Positions 56,701 through 64,000 are shown, counted from the first letter of the stretch. The stretch is 64,000 bases of DNA from JADKAV01 sp037045455 (GCA_037045455.1 JBAOIN010000016.1:496001-560000), one strand, 5' to 3'. Translations and numbers: made by a program. Notes: generated by a model not told the origin, from the letters alone.

Positions 56701-57137
56701 AACTGATAATCCGTGTCTGACCCGCCGACATAGAGTTGATCGACGCCGAACCAGTTGGACGGATTCGTCTTCCTTTTGATGGTGAAAACGCGGCCGCGGT
56801 TCCCGCCAGACGAGGTGCTCTGGTTTGTCCTAGGCACCACGAACTCGCAACCGTCAGCGTCTGCCACACAGGTGCCCCACGGATCGGTTACAGGCGTCCC
56901 GTCGTTGTAGTACAACTGCAGCTGCAAGTCCGACAAGGCTCCCACAGTGCTGTTACCGGTTCGGTCGCCTCCGGTCTTCACGCGAATCACGGACGTTGAT
57001 GTCGTGGGAGCCGTGGTCGCGGCGGCTGCGGGCGCGGCAGTCGCCACCGAGCCCACGACGGCACCGGTGGCGATCATCCCGGCCATCACGGCCGTGCTGG
57101 TCATGCCCGCGAGGAACCTGCGGAAGTTACTGAACAT
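50705..57137 (-). CDS. Giant vWA-domain adhesin with ten DUF5979-like repeats and cationic tail, frameshifted near 3' end
   Basis: About 2140 residues. ATG 57137 follows GGAGGG. A signal peptide (GMTSTAVMAGMIATGAVVGS, AAPAAAA) is followed by a vWA domain at about 190-400 with a full MIDAS: D200-L-S-N-S204, Thr in GGGTNWDQG and Asp in VLTDGSPTYYG. A beta domain (residues 405-535) leads into ten repeats of 107 residues (LKILKTVSNPDGATLD, then IPTGTSCQVREGTI), related to DUF5979. Further beta domains precede the Lys/Cys-rich tail shared with the YVTN protein. Several single-base insertions between 51370 and 52540 break the frame. There is no LPXTG. It resembles pilus-like ligand-binding adhesins. 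Confidence 0.85.
50711..51277. repeat. Shared 3' segment of the two surface-protein genes, copy 2
   Basis: The partner of 47585-48151, over 99% identical by hand count. It holds the Lys/Cys-rich C-terminal region and the preceding VxGLPTGTTCTVTEP-type domain of the adhesin. The identity ends sharply at the GADPVKSGT codons in both genes. Confidence 0.9.
52315..55523. repeat. Tandem array of ten 321-bp repeats inside the adhesin gene
   Basis: Unit starts (CTTGTCGCGGG) lie at 52315, 52641, 52962, 53283, 53604, 53925, 54246, 54567, 54888 and 55209. The nine units from 52641 on are exactly 321 bp and differ at only a few positions (GTNGTW or GTNGAW; GQLK or GKLK). The unit at 52315 is 326 bp, with substitutions and five net extra bases. 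The coding direction is minus. Length change by recombination is likely. Confidence 0.95.
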
Positions 57138-57510
57138 GGTGCTGCCCTCCGTCGAAGCGCAACTGCGCACGGTGAGTGATGCGAGTCTGAGATGTGGGGG
57201 ATGCGGCGTGACAATGTGTCACAACCACTGGGTGCACTTTACTGACTGTGAGCACCGATGCCTCCTCGCCCCCGATTTGCGGTAGCCGACTCGTCTGTTC
57301 GGCTGATGTAAAGGTTACGCGCAGTGGACTCATCGGAGTATCACTCAACTGGGCGAAAAGTGCGGCGGGCAACATACGTGAAATGGGCCTGTGCGCAAGA
57401 GTGCAGCGCCGTATCCGGATCGTTATCCAGATCAATCGCTGGAAATGCCCCGATTACCGCGAATGGGCGTTACGGGGTGGTGTGCCGCATTGATTACGGG
57501 CTGTGAGGCT
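57138..57510. promoter_or_regulatory. 373-bp interval between adhesin start and glpD end
   Basis: No gene is seen. The part next to the adhesin start carries GGAGGG and a possible -10 (CAGACT, 57184-57189, minus strand). A perfect palindrome, GTGACAATGTGTCAC, lies at 57208-57222, over the expected -35, and could be an operator. The remainder (57250-57500) is AT-richer than its flanks, with no repeat or RNA gene that I recognise. Confidence 0.5.
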
Positions 57511-59007
57511 TCAGCGCTCCCAGGCCCGGCGGACCGCCGCGAGGGCGGCCTCGCGCTGCTGGTCGACCATGGTCACTCTCAGTCGCCCCTCGGCAGCTTC
57601 CTCAGAGGACAGTGCCCCCTCGGCCTCGCGGGCCCACTGCACCTCGACAGCCCGCGCCGGGGTGCCGTCGATGCGCTCGCACAGCGTGGGGTTGCGATCC
57701 ATGGCCTCCTCGAGGAAGGCGGCCTCGTCCCCGAAGCGCCGTACGAGCCGGTCCCGGCTGCGGGCGTCGCCCGGTGCGCCGACCAGCGCGATGTCCGGCG
57801 TGGGGCAGCGTTGCGAGGTGATCAGGTCCACGGCGTCCTCAGCCATCTGCCGGTAGGCGGTGAGTTTGCCGCCGGTCACTGCGATCACGCCGTTGGGCTG
57901 CCGGGCGACCAGGTGCTTGCGGGAGATGTCGGCCGTCTGCCCGGACGCCGCGTGCGCGTCACTGACCAATGGCCGCAGGCCGCTGTAGGTGCCGATCACG
58001 TCCTCGGCGCGCAGCGGCACCGCCAGCGCGGCGGAGATCCGCTCCCGCAGCCAGGTCAACTCCTCGGCAGTGGGCTGCGGGGGATCGGGAACCAGCGACT
58101 CGGTCTCGAGGTCGGTGAGCCCCACGTAGGTGAGGCCGTCCGGCTGCGGGATCGCGAAGACGAACCGGCCGAACTCCTCCGGGATGCCCACGGTCATGGA
58201 GGCGGTGGGGTTGCCGAGTCGCTCCGAGCGGACGACCAGGTGCGTGCCGCGACTGGGCTTGAGTGTGATCCCGGGGTTGAGCTCCTCGGTCCACACGCCG
58301 GTGCAGGTGATGATCTCCTCGCACATGACGTGGAAGTCGCCCTCCTCGTCGTGCAGGGTGGCGCGACCGTCCGCCACCGAGACGGCGTCCACATGCGTCA
58401 GGATGCGGGCGCCGTACGCCGCGGCGGTCCGGGCCACGGCGACCACCAGCCGGGCGTCGTCCTCCACCTGGCCGTCCCATCCCACGATGCCGCCGCGCAA
58501 CCCCTCGGTGCGCAGGGCCGGCGCCATCCGCAGGGCGGTGCGGGCGTCGACGACGCGCGCCAGGGGCAGGGTGGAGCGCTTGGTCCCCGCCAGCGCGCGC
58601 AGGACGTCTCCTGCCATGAGGCCGGCGTACTGGATCCAGGGATCCTTGCCGCCGTAGTTCGGGATCAGCGTGGGGATCGCCCGCACCAGGTGAGGGGCGA
58701 TGCGGGTCATGAGCACGTGCCGCTCGCGGGCACTCTCCATGGCCACGCCGACGTTGCCGCTGGCCAGGTAGCGCAGTCCGCCGTGGATCAGCTTGCTGCT
58801 CCAGCGGCTGGTCCCGTGGGCGAGGTCGTGCCGCTCGACGAGCGTGACCTGCAGGCCACGGGCGGCCGCGTCCAGTGCGACCCCGGCGCCCGTGATGCCG
58901 CCGCCGATCACCAGCACCTGCGTCGTGCCCGCCCGGCGCAGCGCCGCCAGCTCCCTGCGGCGGCGGTCGGCGTTGAGCATGCTGCTGGGATCACCAGGAC
59001 GGATCAT
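57511..59007 (-). CDS. glpD: Glycerol-3-phosphate dehydrogenase
   Basis: An FAD-dependent membrane-associated enzyme that oxidises glycerol-3-phosphate to dihydroxyacetone phosphate and feeds electrons to quinone. The 498 residues contain the FAD motif VLVIGGGITGAGVALDAAAR (residues 31-50), then SSKLIHGGLRYLASG, TCTGVWTEELNPG, SRGTHLVV, TYSGLRPLV and VTGGKLTAYRQMAEDA, plus the C-terminal cap domain. The ATG overlaps the stop of the tetR gene, so it is second in a two-gene operon. Confidence 0.94.
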   Translation of the reverse strand: MIRPGDPSSMLNADRRRRELAALRRAGTTQVLVIGGGITGAGVALDAAARGLQVTLVERHDLAHGTSRWSSKLIHGGLRYLASGNVGVAMESARERHVLMTRIAPHLVRAIPTLIPNYGGKDPWIQYAGLMAGDVLRALAGTKRSTLPLARVVDARTALRMAPALRTEGLRGGIVGWDGQVEDDARLVVAVARTAAAYGARILTHVDAVSVADGRATLHDEEGDFHVMCEEIITCTGVWTEELNPGITLKPSRGTHLVVRSERLGNPTASMTVGIPEEFGRFVFAIPQPDGLTYVGLTDLETESLVPDPPQPTAEELTWLRERISAALAVPLRAEDVIGTYSGLRPLVSDAHAASGQTADISRKHLVARQPNGVIAVTGGKLTAYRQMAEDAVDLITSQRCPTPDIALVGAPGDARSRDRLVRRFGDEAAFLEEAMDRNPTLCERIDGTPARAVEVQWAREAEGALSSEEAAEGRLRVTMVDQQREAALAAVRRAWER

Positions 59008-59570
59008 GACAAGTACCCCTTCACCAGAGTGCGCAATTCCGCCTCATTGCCCCCGATGCGGTGCGCGAACACGAACGTCTGGGCCACGAGGACCAGCGTC
59101 AAGGACATCTCGTCCGGATCGCCCCGCCGGACACTGCCGTCGCCCGCCCCATTCTGGGCCGACGTGATCAGGTCCCGCAGCAGGCCGCGCGCCATGCGCT
59201 GCGTGGTGCCCAGCCGGCCGGTGATCCACTCGGTGAGTTCCTCCGGCTCGTAGCGCAGTACCGCCTGCATGAGGGGGTGCTCGTTGATGCGTCGCACGCA
59301 GACGGCGACGATCTCGGCGATGCGCTCGCTCTGGGTCGCGGCCTCGACGTCGCGCGTCTGCGCCACGATCTCCCCGAGCTCGCGGTTGAACAGTGCCGAG
59401 ATGATGGCGTGCTTGTCCGGGAACTTGCGGTAGACGGTCATCCGGGAGACGCCGGCCTGGTCAGCGATCGCCGAGACGGTGGCGGCGGCCGGCCCGCGGC
59501 TGGCGATGAGAGCGCCCGCCGCGTCGAGCAATCTGGTGCTCACCTCGTCCGGAACCGGCTGTGACACCAT
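59004..59570 (-). CDS. TetR-family transcriptional regulator
   Basis: 188 residues: an N-terminal helix-turn-helix (RLLDAAGALIASRGPAAATV, SAIADQAGVSRMTVYRKFPD) and a helical ligand domain. It likely represses its own operon with glpD and the divergent oxidase gene, given the 35-bp gap. The ATG lies 7 nt after TACACT (59578-59583, minus strand). The arrangement glpD-tetR/flavoprotein matches M. tuberculosis Rv2249c-Rv2250c-Rv2251. The ligand is unknown; a lipid or glycerol derivative is plausible. Confidence 0.9.
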   Translation of the reverse strand: MVSQPVPDEVSTRLLDAAGALIASRGPAAATVSAIADQAGVSRMTVYRKFPDKHAIISALFNRELGEIVAQTRDVEAATQSERIAEIVAVCVRRINEHPLMQAVLRYEPEELTEWITGRLGTTQRMARGLLRDLITSAQNGAGDGSVRRGDPDEMSLTLVLVAQTFVFAHRIGGNEAELRTLVKGYLS

Positions 59571-59605
59571 GGCATTCAGTGTAACATCGATCGCGGGAGG
59601 TTCTC
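59571..59605. promoter_or_regulatory. Divergent promoter/operator between tetR and the FAD-linked oxidase gene
   Basis: In 35 bp it holds TACACT for tetR (59578-59583, minus), AGTGTAACAT with a possible TAACAT for the plus strand, and GGGAGG before the ATG at 59606. The two promoters overlap, so one bound regulator would affect both genes. Confidence 0.5.
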
Positions 59606-61195
59606 ATGGTCAGCACGGACACGGTTCAGCGCTGGGGGGCCGGCGGGCACGGCATTCCGGAGTCATTGCACGTCTTCCTCGACGAGCGAGGGATGGGGAC
59701 GGCCACGCCGCGACCGGCCGTGGACCTGGCCTCGGTCGACATCCGGGCCCCTCGCATCCCCGCCGACGAGTTGGCCGCGCTGCCGTGCGGGGTCGACACC
59801 GACGACCTCGTCCGGTTGCGCTGCTCCGGTGGTTTCTCCTTCATCGACCTCTGCAAGCGGCGGTGGCCGGTCGGGCAGGTTCCCGTGGTCGACGCGGTCG
59901 TCCTGCCCGAGAACCACGACCAGGTGCGGGCCGTTCTCGACGCGGCGGCTGCCAAGGGCTGGGCGGTCGTTCCGTTCGGCGGCGGCACGACGGTAGTGGA
60001 CGGGGTCGACGTCACCGACCGGCTGACGATCGGCGTGGCCTTCTGGCGGATGAACCAGGTGCATCACCTCGACCCGGAGTCCGGAGAGGTGCTGGTGGGG
60101 CCCGGGATCACCGGGCCCGAGCTGGAGAGGTGGTTGGAGGCGCGCGGCTTCACCTGGGGGCACATCCCGCAGTCGTGGGAGCGGGCCACCGTCGGCGGGT
60201 ACGCGGTGACACGGTCGGCAGGCCAGACGTCGACCGGGTACGGCCGGGCCGACGCCACGGTGACGAAATTGCGGGTGGCTGCTCCGAAGGCGGACTTCGC
60301 CCTCGGCAAGGCACCCGGCACGGCCGCGGGCCCCGACCTGCAGGAGGTGTTCCTGGGCAGTGAGGGAGCGTTCGGCATCGTCACCGAGGTCGGGCTGCGG
60401 GTGCGGCCGCTGCCGGAGAAGCGGCATTACACCGGCGTCCTCTTCCCGACGTTCACGGCCGGGACGCGGGCCTTCCGGGAGTTGGCTCAGCAGCGCGCGG
60501 TGGCGGACATCATGCGCCTTTCCGACGCCGACGAGAGCGCGGTCAACCTGGCCATGAGCTCGCTGGCCGGTCTGAAGAAAGAGGCCTTCGACCGGTACAG
60601 CGCGCTGCGCGGTGTGGCCGGGGGCTGCCTGGCGATCGTGGGCTGGGAGGGGCCCGCTGATGTCGTGAGTGCGCGCCGCAAGCATGCGCACACGGTGTTC
60701 CGGCGCTTCGGTGGGGTGGGGTTGGGCACCACCGTCGGGCGCTCCTGGGAGAAGAACCGGTTCTCCGCGCCCTACTTGCGCGACGACCTGCTCGACGCCG
60801 GTTACCTGGTGGAGACGCTGGAGACCGCCAACGAGTGGTCGCAGTTGCAGGCCACGTACGACGCGGTGCACGCCGGCCTGCGGGGGGTGCTGGGGGAGCC
60901 ACTGATCGGCACCCACCTCTCGCACATCTATCCGACCGGCGCGAGCCTCTACTTCACAGTGATCTGCCCGCTGGCCGAGGATCCGATCGGGCAGTGGCAC
61001 GAGGCCAAGCGCGCCGCCACCGACGCGCTGGTGGCTACGGACGCGACCATCACCCACCACCACTCGGTCGGGCGGGATCACGCGCCGTGGCTGCCCGCGG
61101 AGATCGGGGAGTCGGGCATGGACCTGCTGCGCGCGATCAAGGCCCACCTGGACCCGGACGGGATCATGAACCCCGGTGTGCTGGGGCTGGGCTGA
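59606..61195 (+). CDS. FAD-linked oxidase, alkyldihydroxyacetonephosphate synthase family
   Basis: A flavoprotein of 529 residues. The PCMH-type FAD domain is seen in VVLPENHDQVRAVLDAAAAK, VVPFGGGTTVVDGVD, LDPESGEVLVGPGITGPELE and GHIPQSWERATVGGYAVT. The C-terminal cap carries the family His motif ITHHHSVGRDHAPW and ends LDPDGIMNPGVLG. Eukaryotic relatives swap the acyl chain of acyl-DHAP for an alkyl chain; in bacteria the substrate is not known. Its partner glpD makes DHAP, so an ether-lipid or glycerolipid role is a reasonable inference. ATG follows GGGAGG. Confidence 0.88.
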   Translation: MVSTDTVQRWGAGGHGIPESLHVFLDERGMGTATPRPAVDLASVDIRAPRIPADELAALPCGVDTDDLVRLRCSGGFSFIDLCKRRWPVGQVPVVDAVVLPENHDQVRAVLDAAAAKGWAVVPFGGGTTVVDGVDVTDRLTIGVAFWRMNQVHHLDPESGEVLVGPGITGPELERWLEARGFTWGHIPQSWERATVGGYAVTRSAGQTSTGYGRADATVTKLRVAAPKADFALGKAPGTAAGPDLQEVFLGSEGAFGIVTEVGLRVRPLPEKRHYTGVLFPTFTAGTRAFRELAQQRAVADIMRLSDADESAVNLAMSSLAGLKKEAFDRYSALRGVAGGCLAIVGWEGPADVVSARRKHAHTVFRRFGGVGLGTTVGRSWEKNRFSAPYLRDDLLDAGYLVETLETANEWSQLQATYDAVHAGLRGVLGEPLIGTHLSHIYPTGASLYFTVICPLAEDPIGQWHEAKRAATDALVATDATITHHHSVGRDHAPWLPAEIGESGMDLLRAIKAHLDPDGIMNPGVLGLG

Positions 61196-61206
61196 CGCGT
61201 GGGTGG

Positions 61207-61348
61207 CGTTCGAAACCTGGCCGGATCTGCCGGTCGGCGGTGACTTCGGCCAGGTTCTGACGGCAGGCTGCCCGGTTCGTCCCGGTATCGACCTCAGGGG
61301 GGCGTCGGAACGTGGCCAGCAGCAGAAGGCCGGGCCACGTTTCGAACG
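61207..61348. repeat. Compound inverted repeat between the FAD-linked oxidase gene and hisA
   Basis: The outer arms CGTTCGAAACCTGGCC (61207-61222) and GGCCACGTTTCGAACG (61333-61348) pair with one mismatch. Inside, AACCTGGCC (61214-61222) pairs with GGCCAGGTT (61248-61256), and CGTGGCC (61311-61317) with GGCCACG (61333-61339). Thus either one long or two short stems can form. It fills much of a 291-bp gap and probably separates the two transcription units. Confidence 0.65.
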
Positions 61349-61474
61349 CTGTTGGCCGGGGCCCGCTCCAGAACTTGGGTTCCCCCAACGCTCGGAGGTC
61401 TTGAAGGTCCCCCTGGGAACCTGCACGCCTGCGCACCCAGCCAGCGAGAGTGCAGGGCTGTGAAGCGCGCTCGA

Positions 61475-61489
61475 TAGGCTCCAAGCATG
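61475..61489 (+). promoter_or_regulatory. Leaderless promoter of hisA
   Basis: TAGGCT (61475-61480) is followed by CCAAGC and the ATG at 61487. This is the commonest form of the motif in the window. Confidence 0.6.
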
Positions 61490-62208
61490 CCGCTGGAACT
61501 GCTGCCCGCCGTCGACGTCGCCAACGGACAGGCTGTGCGGCTGGTGCAGGGTGAGGCCGGGAGCGAGACCGACTACGGCGATCCGTTGGACGCCGCGCTG
61601 GCCTGGCAGGAGCAAGGGCGCCCAGTGGATCCACCTGGTGGACCTCGATGCCGCGTTCGGCCGGGGGTCCAACGCCGACCTGCTCGCGGATGTCGTCGGC
61701 CGGCTCGACATCGACGTGGAGATGTCTGGCGGTATCCGCGACGACGACTCCCTGGCGCGCGCGCTGGCCACCGGCTGCCGGCGGGTCAACATCGGCACCG
61801 CGGCACTCGAGCAACCGGAGTGGTGCGCGCAGGTGATCGCGGACTTCGGCGACCGGGTGGCGATCGGGCTCGACGTGCGCGGCACCACGCTGGCTGCCCG
61901 GGGCTGGACGAAGGAGGGTGGGGAGTTGTTCGAGACGCTGGCCCGCCTGGACGCGGAGGGCTGCGCCCGCTACGTGGTCACCGACGTGCAACCGGGATGG
62001 CACGTTGACCGGTCCGAACCTCAGACTGCTGCAGCGACGTGTGCGCAGCGACGGACCGGCCGGTCGTGGCCTCCGGCGGGGTGTCGCACGCTGGACGACC
62101 TGCGGGCCATCGCGGAGTGTCGACCGGGCGTGGAGGGCGCGATCGTGGGAAAGGCGCTGTACGCCGGGGCCTTCACGTTGCCGGAGGCGCTGGCGGCCGG
62201 TGCGATGA
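61487..62208 (+). CDS. hisA: Phosphoribosyl isomerase (HisA/PriA), frameshifted
   Basis: Isomerises ProFAR in histidine synthesis; actinobacterial members (PriA) also act on PRA in tryptophan synthesis. The sequence opens PLELLPAVDVANGQAVRLVQ with the first catalytic Asp. WIHLVDLDAAFGRGSNADLL, VEMSGGIRDDDSLARALATG and the second Asp in RYVVTDVQ follow, then VASGGVS-like and GAIVGKALYAGAFTLPEAL segments. Single-base insertions near 61620, 61995, 62070 and 62195 break the frame; the last one restores a TGA at 62206-62208. PriA function is likely on lineage grounds. Confidence 0.9.
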
Positions 62209-62973
62209 GCCTGGCCGTGCGGGTCATCCCGTGCCTGGACGTCGATGCCGGGCGCGTCGTGAAGGGCGTCAACTTCGAAGGTCTGCGGGACGCCGGCGAT
62301 CCGGTCGAGCTGGCAACGCCAGTACGACGCAGACAGGGTGCCGACGAGCTCGTGTTCCTGGACATCACGCGCCAGTTCCGGCGGCCGGGCGACCATGCTC
62401 GACGTCGTGCGCCGCACCGCCGACGCGGTGTTCATCCCGCTGACCGTCGGGGGTGGGGTGCGGAAGGTCGACGACTTCGACGCGCTGCTGCGGGCAGGTG
62501 CGGACAAGGTGGGGGTCAACACGGGCGCGATCGCCGACCCGGACCTGCTCAGCAGGGCAGCCCGCCGCTTCGGCAGCCAGTGCGTGGTGCTCAGCGTCGA
62601 CGCCCGTCGTGCCAGGGGCACGACCAGCGGTTTCGAGATCACCACGCACGGCGGACGCAAGGGCACCGGCATCGACGCCATCGCCTGGGCGGCCAACGGC
62701 GCCCGGCTGGGGGCGGGGGAGATCCTGCTCAACAGCATGGACGCCGATGGGACCACGGGCGGGTTCGACGAGGAGCTCATCGGGTTGGTGCGCGGGCAGG
62801 TCGACGTCCCGATCATCGCCAGCGGCGGGGCGGGTGCTGCCGAGGACTTCGCCGTGGCGGTGCGGGCCGGCGCCGACGCGGTGCTGGCGGCGAGCGTGTT
62901 CCACTACGGCCGGCTCACCATCCGCGAGGTGAAGCAGGCGATGGCGACCGAAGGGGTGACGGTCCGGCTGTAG
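62205..62973 (+). CDS. hisF: Imidazole glycerol phosphate synthase cyclase subunit, frameshifted
   Basis: With HisH it makes imidazole glycerol phosphate and AICAR. It begins LAVRVIPCLDVDAGRVVKGV with the catalytic Asp. DELVFLDIT, IPLTVGGGVRKVDDFDALLR, DKVGVNTGAI, then EILLNSMDADGTTGGFD with the second Asp and PIIASGGAGAAEDFAVAV follow. Insertions near 62320 and 62385 break the early part; from 62400 on the frame is intact. Its ATG overlaps the corrected hisA stop. Confidence 0.93.
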
Positions 62974-62978
62974 AAGGG

Positions 62979-63377
62979 TCAGGGAGCAGCGACTTCGCAC
63001 TGCAACTGCGGCGACCGGCCGATCCTGGGGTCGAGTGTCACGAGCGCAACGCCGAGGTACTCGGCCAGAGCCACATAACTCGCGTCGTAGGCAGTGAGGT
63101 TCTGGCGAAGCTGCCAAGCTCGCGGCGCCAACAACTCGTATGGCCACAACTCGACGGGCAGGTCCAGTAAGTCCGCGTGGGCTTGCGCGGCTTGGTCGGA
63201 TGTGATGCTTCCGGATAGTTCATGGCGGCGGATGATGTTCGCTGTTTCGAAGGGAAGCAGATGGGGAGCTGCGAGATCCGCTGCACGCAACTTCTCAGTC
63301 ACCCACTGGCCATCCGGTCCCGCGTCAAGCAGAAGCGCAACGAGCGCCGAAGGATCGCAGACGAACCGCGTACTCAC
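62979..63377 (-). CDS. vapC: VapC-type PIN-domain ribonuclease toxin
   Basis: 132 residues. The four acidic PIN residues can be placed: Asp in FVCDPSALVALLLD, Glu in FETANIIRRHELSG, and Asp in LTAYDASYVALAEYLGVALV with a final Asp in TLDPRIG. Such toxins cleave tRNA or rRNA and are neutralised by the cognate antitoxin. The GTG overlaps the antitoxin stop (GTGA). It converges with hisF, 5 nt apart. Confidence 0.9.
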   Translation of the reverse strand: MSTRFVCDPSALVALLLDAGPDGQWVTEKLRAADLAAPHLLPFETANIIRRHELSGSITSDQAAQAHADLLDLPVELWPYELLAPRAWQLRQNLTAYDASYVALAEYLGVALVTLDPRIGRSPQLQCEVAAP

Positions 63378-63610
63378 CGGCGGTCGGCGTCGCGGGCGGC
63401 CAGGATCGACTCGGCGTCCAGTCGCACTCCAGTGGCGTCTACACGGGCGCGTGCCCGTGCTATCACATCGCTCACGGTGGGACGGGCCGAGATGTCCAGG
63501 AGCAGTCCTCGCAGGTACTCCTGTAACGACATCCCGGCGTGCGCTGCACGAGCGGCCAGTTCGTCCCTTACTCGATCGGGTACGTCGCGCACGGTTATAG
63601 CGACACTCAT
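63374..63610 (-). CDS. vapB: VapB/FitA-like ribbon-helix-helix antitoxin
   Basis: 78 residues. The N-terminal ribbon-helix-helix (SVAITVRDVPDRVRDELAAR, then AGMSLQEYLRGLLLD) binds DNA. The C-terminal tail (RLDAESILAARDAD) would wrap the toxin. It is autoregulated through the near-palindrome overlapping its own -10 box. The ATG at 63610 is 6 nt from TAAAAT, so it is leaderless. Confidence 0.88.
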   Translation of the reverse strand: MSVAITVRDVPDRVRDELAARAAHAGMSLQEYLRGLLLDISARPTVSDVIARARARVDATGVRLDAESILAARDADRR

Positions 63611-63627
63611 GCAGCTATTTTAGCAGC
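63611..63627 (-). promoter_or_regulatory. Leaderless promoter and operator of vapBC
   Basis: On the minus strand GCTGCTAAAATAGCTGC contains TAAAAT (63617-63622) six bases before the vapB ATG. The GCTGCTA and TAGCTGC halves are inverted with one mismatch. Promoter and operator therefore coincide, fitting autorepression. Confidence 0.6.
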
Positions 63628-63654
63628 ATTGACGGCACTTCAGCAGCTTCCGAG

Positions 63655-64000
63655 CTACAACTTCGACCCGCTGAACGGGGCCTCCATCGTCAGCGTGCAG
63701 GTGATCGTGCGGTTGCCCTTGTTCCATTGCGGCTCGTCGGGGAGGAAGTACCCCGGGATCAGCGACTCGGGCTCGGCGAAGGTGGCTCGGTACCGGTTGA
63801 AAGCCGTCGAGCACTGGTTCTGCGCCGAGGCCTTCATCGCCGTGTCGCCGGCCCACTCGAGGTTCTCCAGGCTGACCTGATCGAGGATCTGGCCGTCGTG
63901 TTCCTTCTCGCAGACCACCGGGTACACGCCGTCAGCCGTCATGATCTCGCCGCGGGCGTCGCGCGGGATCGCGTAACAGGAAGCGAACTGCAAGGAGGCG
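63655..64000 (-). CDS. Septum-formation-like secreted domain protein (5' end outside window)
   Basis: Only the C-terminal 114 residues are in the window. CYAIPRDARGEIMTADGVYP, VVCEKEHDGQIL and a final WNKGNRTITCTLTMEAPFSG match the Septum_form-type domain of actinobacterial membrane proteins, which has paired Cys and a VxCxxxHxxQ motif. The N-terminal membrane anchor would be beyond the right edge. No frame break is visible. Function is inferred only from the family name. Confidence 0.6.
   Translation of the reverse strand, partial: ASLQFASCYAIPRDARGEIMTADGVYPVVCEKEHDGQILDQVSLENLEWAGDTAMKASAQNQCSTAFNRYRATFAEPESLIPGYFLPDEPQWNKGNRTITCTLTMEAPFSGSKL

Noticed and set aside
57250..57500. Small RNA gene in the AT-richer gap before glpD
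   Set aside because: No clear promoter-terminator pair, tRNA fold or known RNA motif could be recognised by eye.

Overview
The window is high-GC bacterial chromosome from an Actinomycetota member. The housekeeping gene order closely follows that of Mycobacterium tuberculosis and its relatives: frr-cdsA-rlmN, dxr-rip1-ispG-GNAT, proS, the DUF4439 genes, rimP-nusA-ylxR-infB, rbfA-DHH phosphoesterase, truB, ribF, rpsO-pnp-M16 peptidase-dapB-small membrane protein, glpD/tetR/flavoprotein, and hisA-hisF. GTGA, ATGA or TGATG stop/start overlaps are everywhere. At least thirteen genes appear leaderless, with a TANNNT-like -10 box 6-8 nt before the start codon. The genus cannot be named from the sequence.

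Layout. 1-4.7 kb: the end of feoB, a feoC-like gene, DUF2804, acyl-CoA thioesterase II and a cation-efflux protein. 4.7-11.9 kb: translation and isoprenoid/envelope core (frr, cdsA, rlmN, dxr, site-2 protease, ispG, GNAT). 11.9-14.5 kb: a secreted GH31 glycosidase. 14.5-26.7 kb: proS, two DUF4439/lipoprotein genes plus a PQQ-sugar-dehydrogenase-like lipoprotein, then the nusA-infB-rbfA-truB-ribF block. 26.7-42 kb: a polysaccharide locus lying between ribF and rpsO, with glycosyltransferases, Wzx, Wzy, Wzz-like and initiating sugar-transferase genes, two related secreted GH-like proteins, a GINT1-like propeller and three different ATP-grasp ligases. 42-47.2 kb: rpsO, pnp, M16 peptidase, dapB and a membrane protein. 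47.2-57.1 kb: two giant secreted proteins in tandem. One is a seven-bladed YVTN propeller with prealbumin-like domains. The other is a von Willebrand A adhesin with ten near-identical 107-residue repeats. Both end in the same cationic, cysteine-containing tail, which is more than 99% identical at DNA level. 57.5-61.2 kb: glpD-tetR and a divergent FAD-linked oxidase. 61.5-63 kb: hisA-hisF. 63-64 kb: a VapBC module and the end of a septum-formation-like gene.

Three kinds of structure go beyond the genes. (1) Many intergenic gaps carry long inverted repeats, some from one family with a common 29-nt arm, often followed directly by a new promoter. (2) The shared C-terminal tail and repeat array of the giant surface proteins look recently duplicated and may be an undescribed surface-anchoring module. 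(3) Fifteen coding sequences are broken by frameshifts. Almost all are repaired by removing single bases, and in most sites resolved by hand the extra base is the complement of the base before it. This looks like a systematic sequence artefact, so the affected genes are annotated at full length as frameshifted rather than as real pseudogenes.
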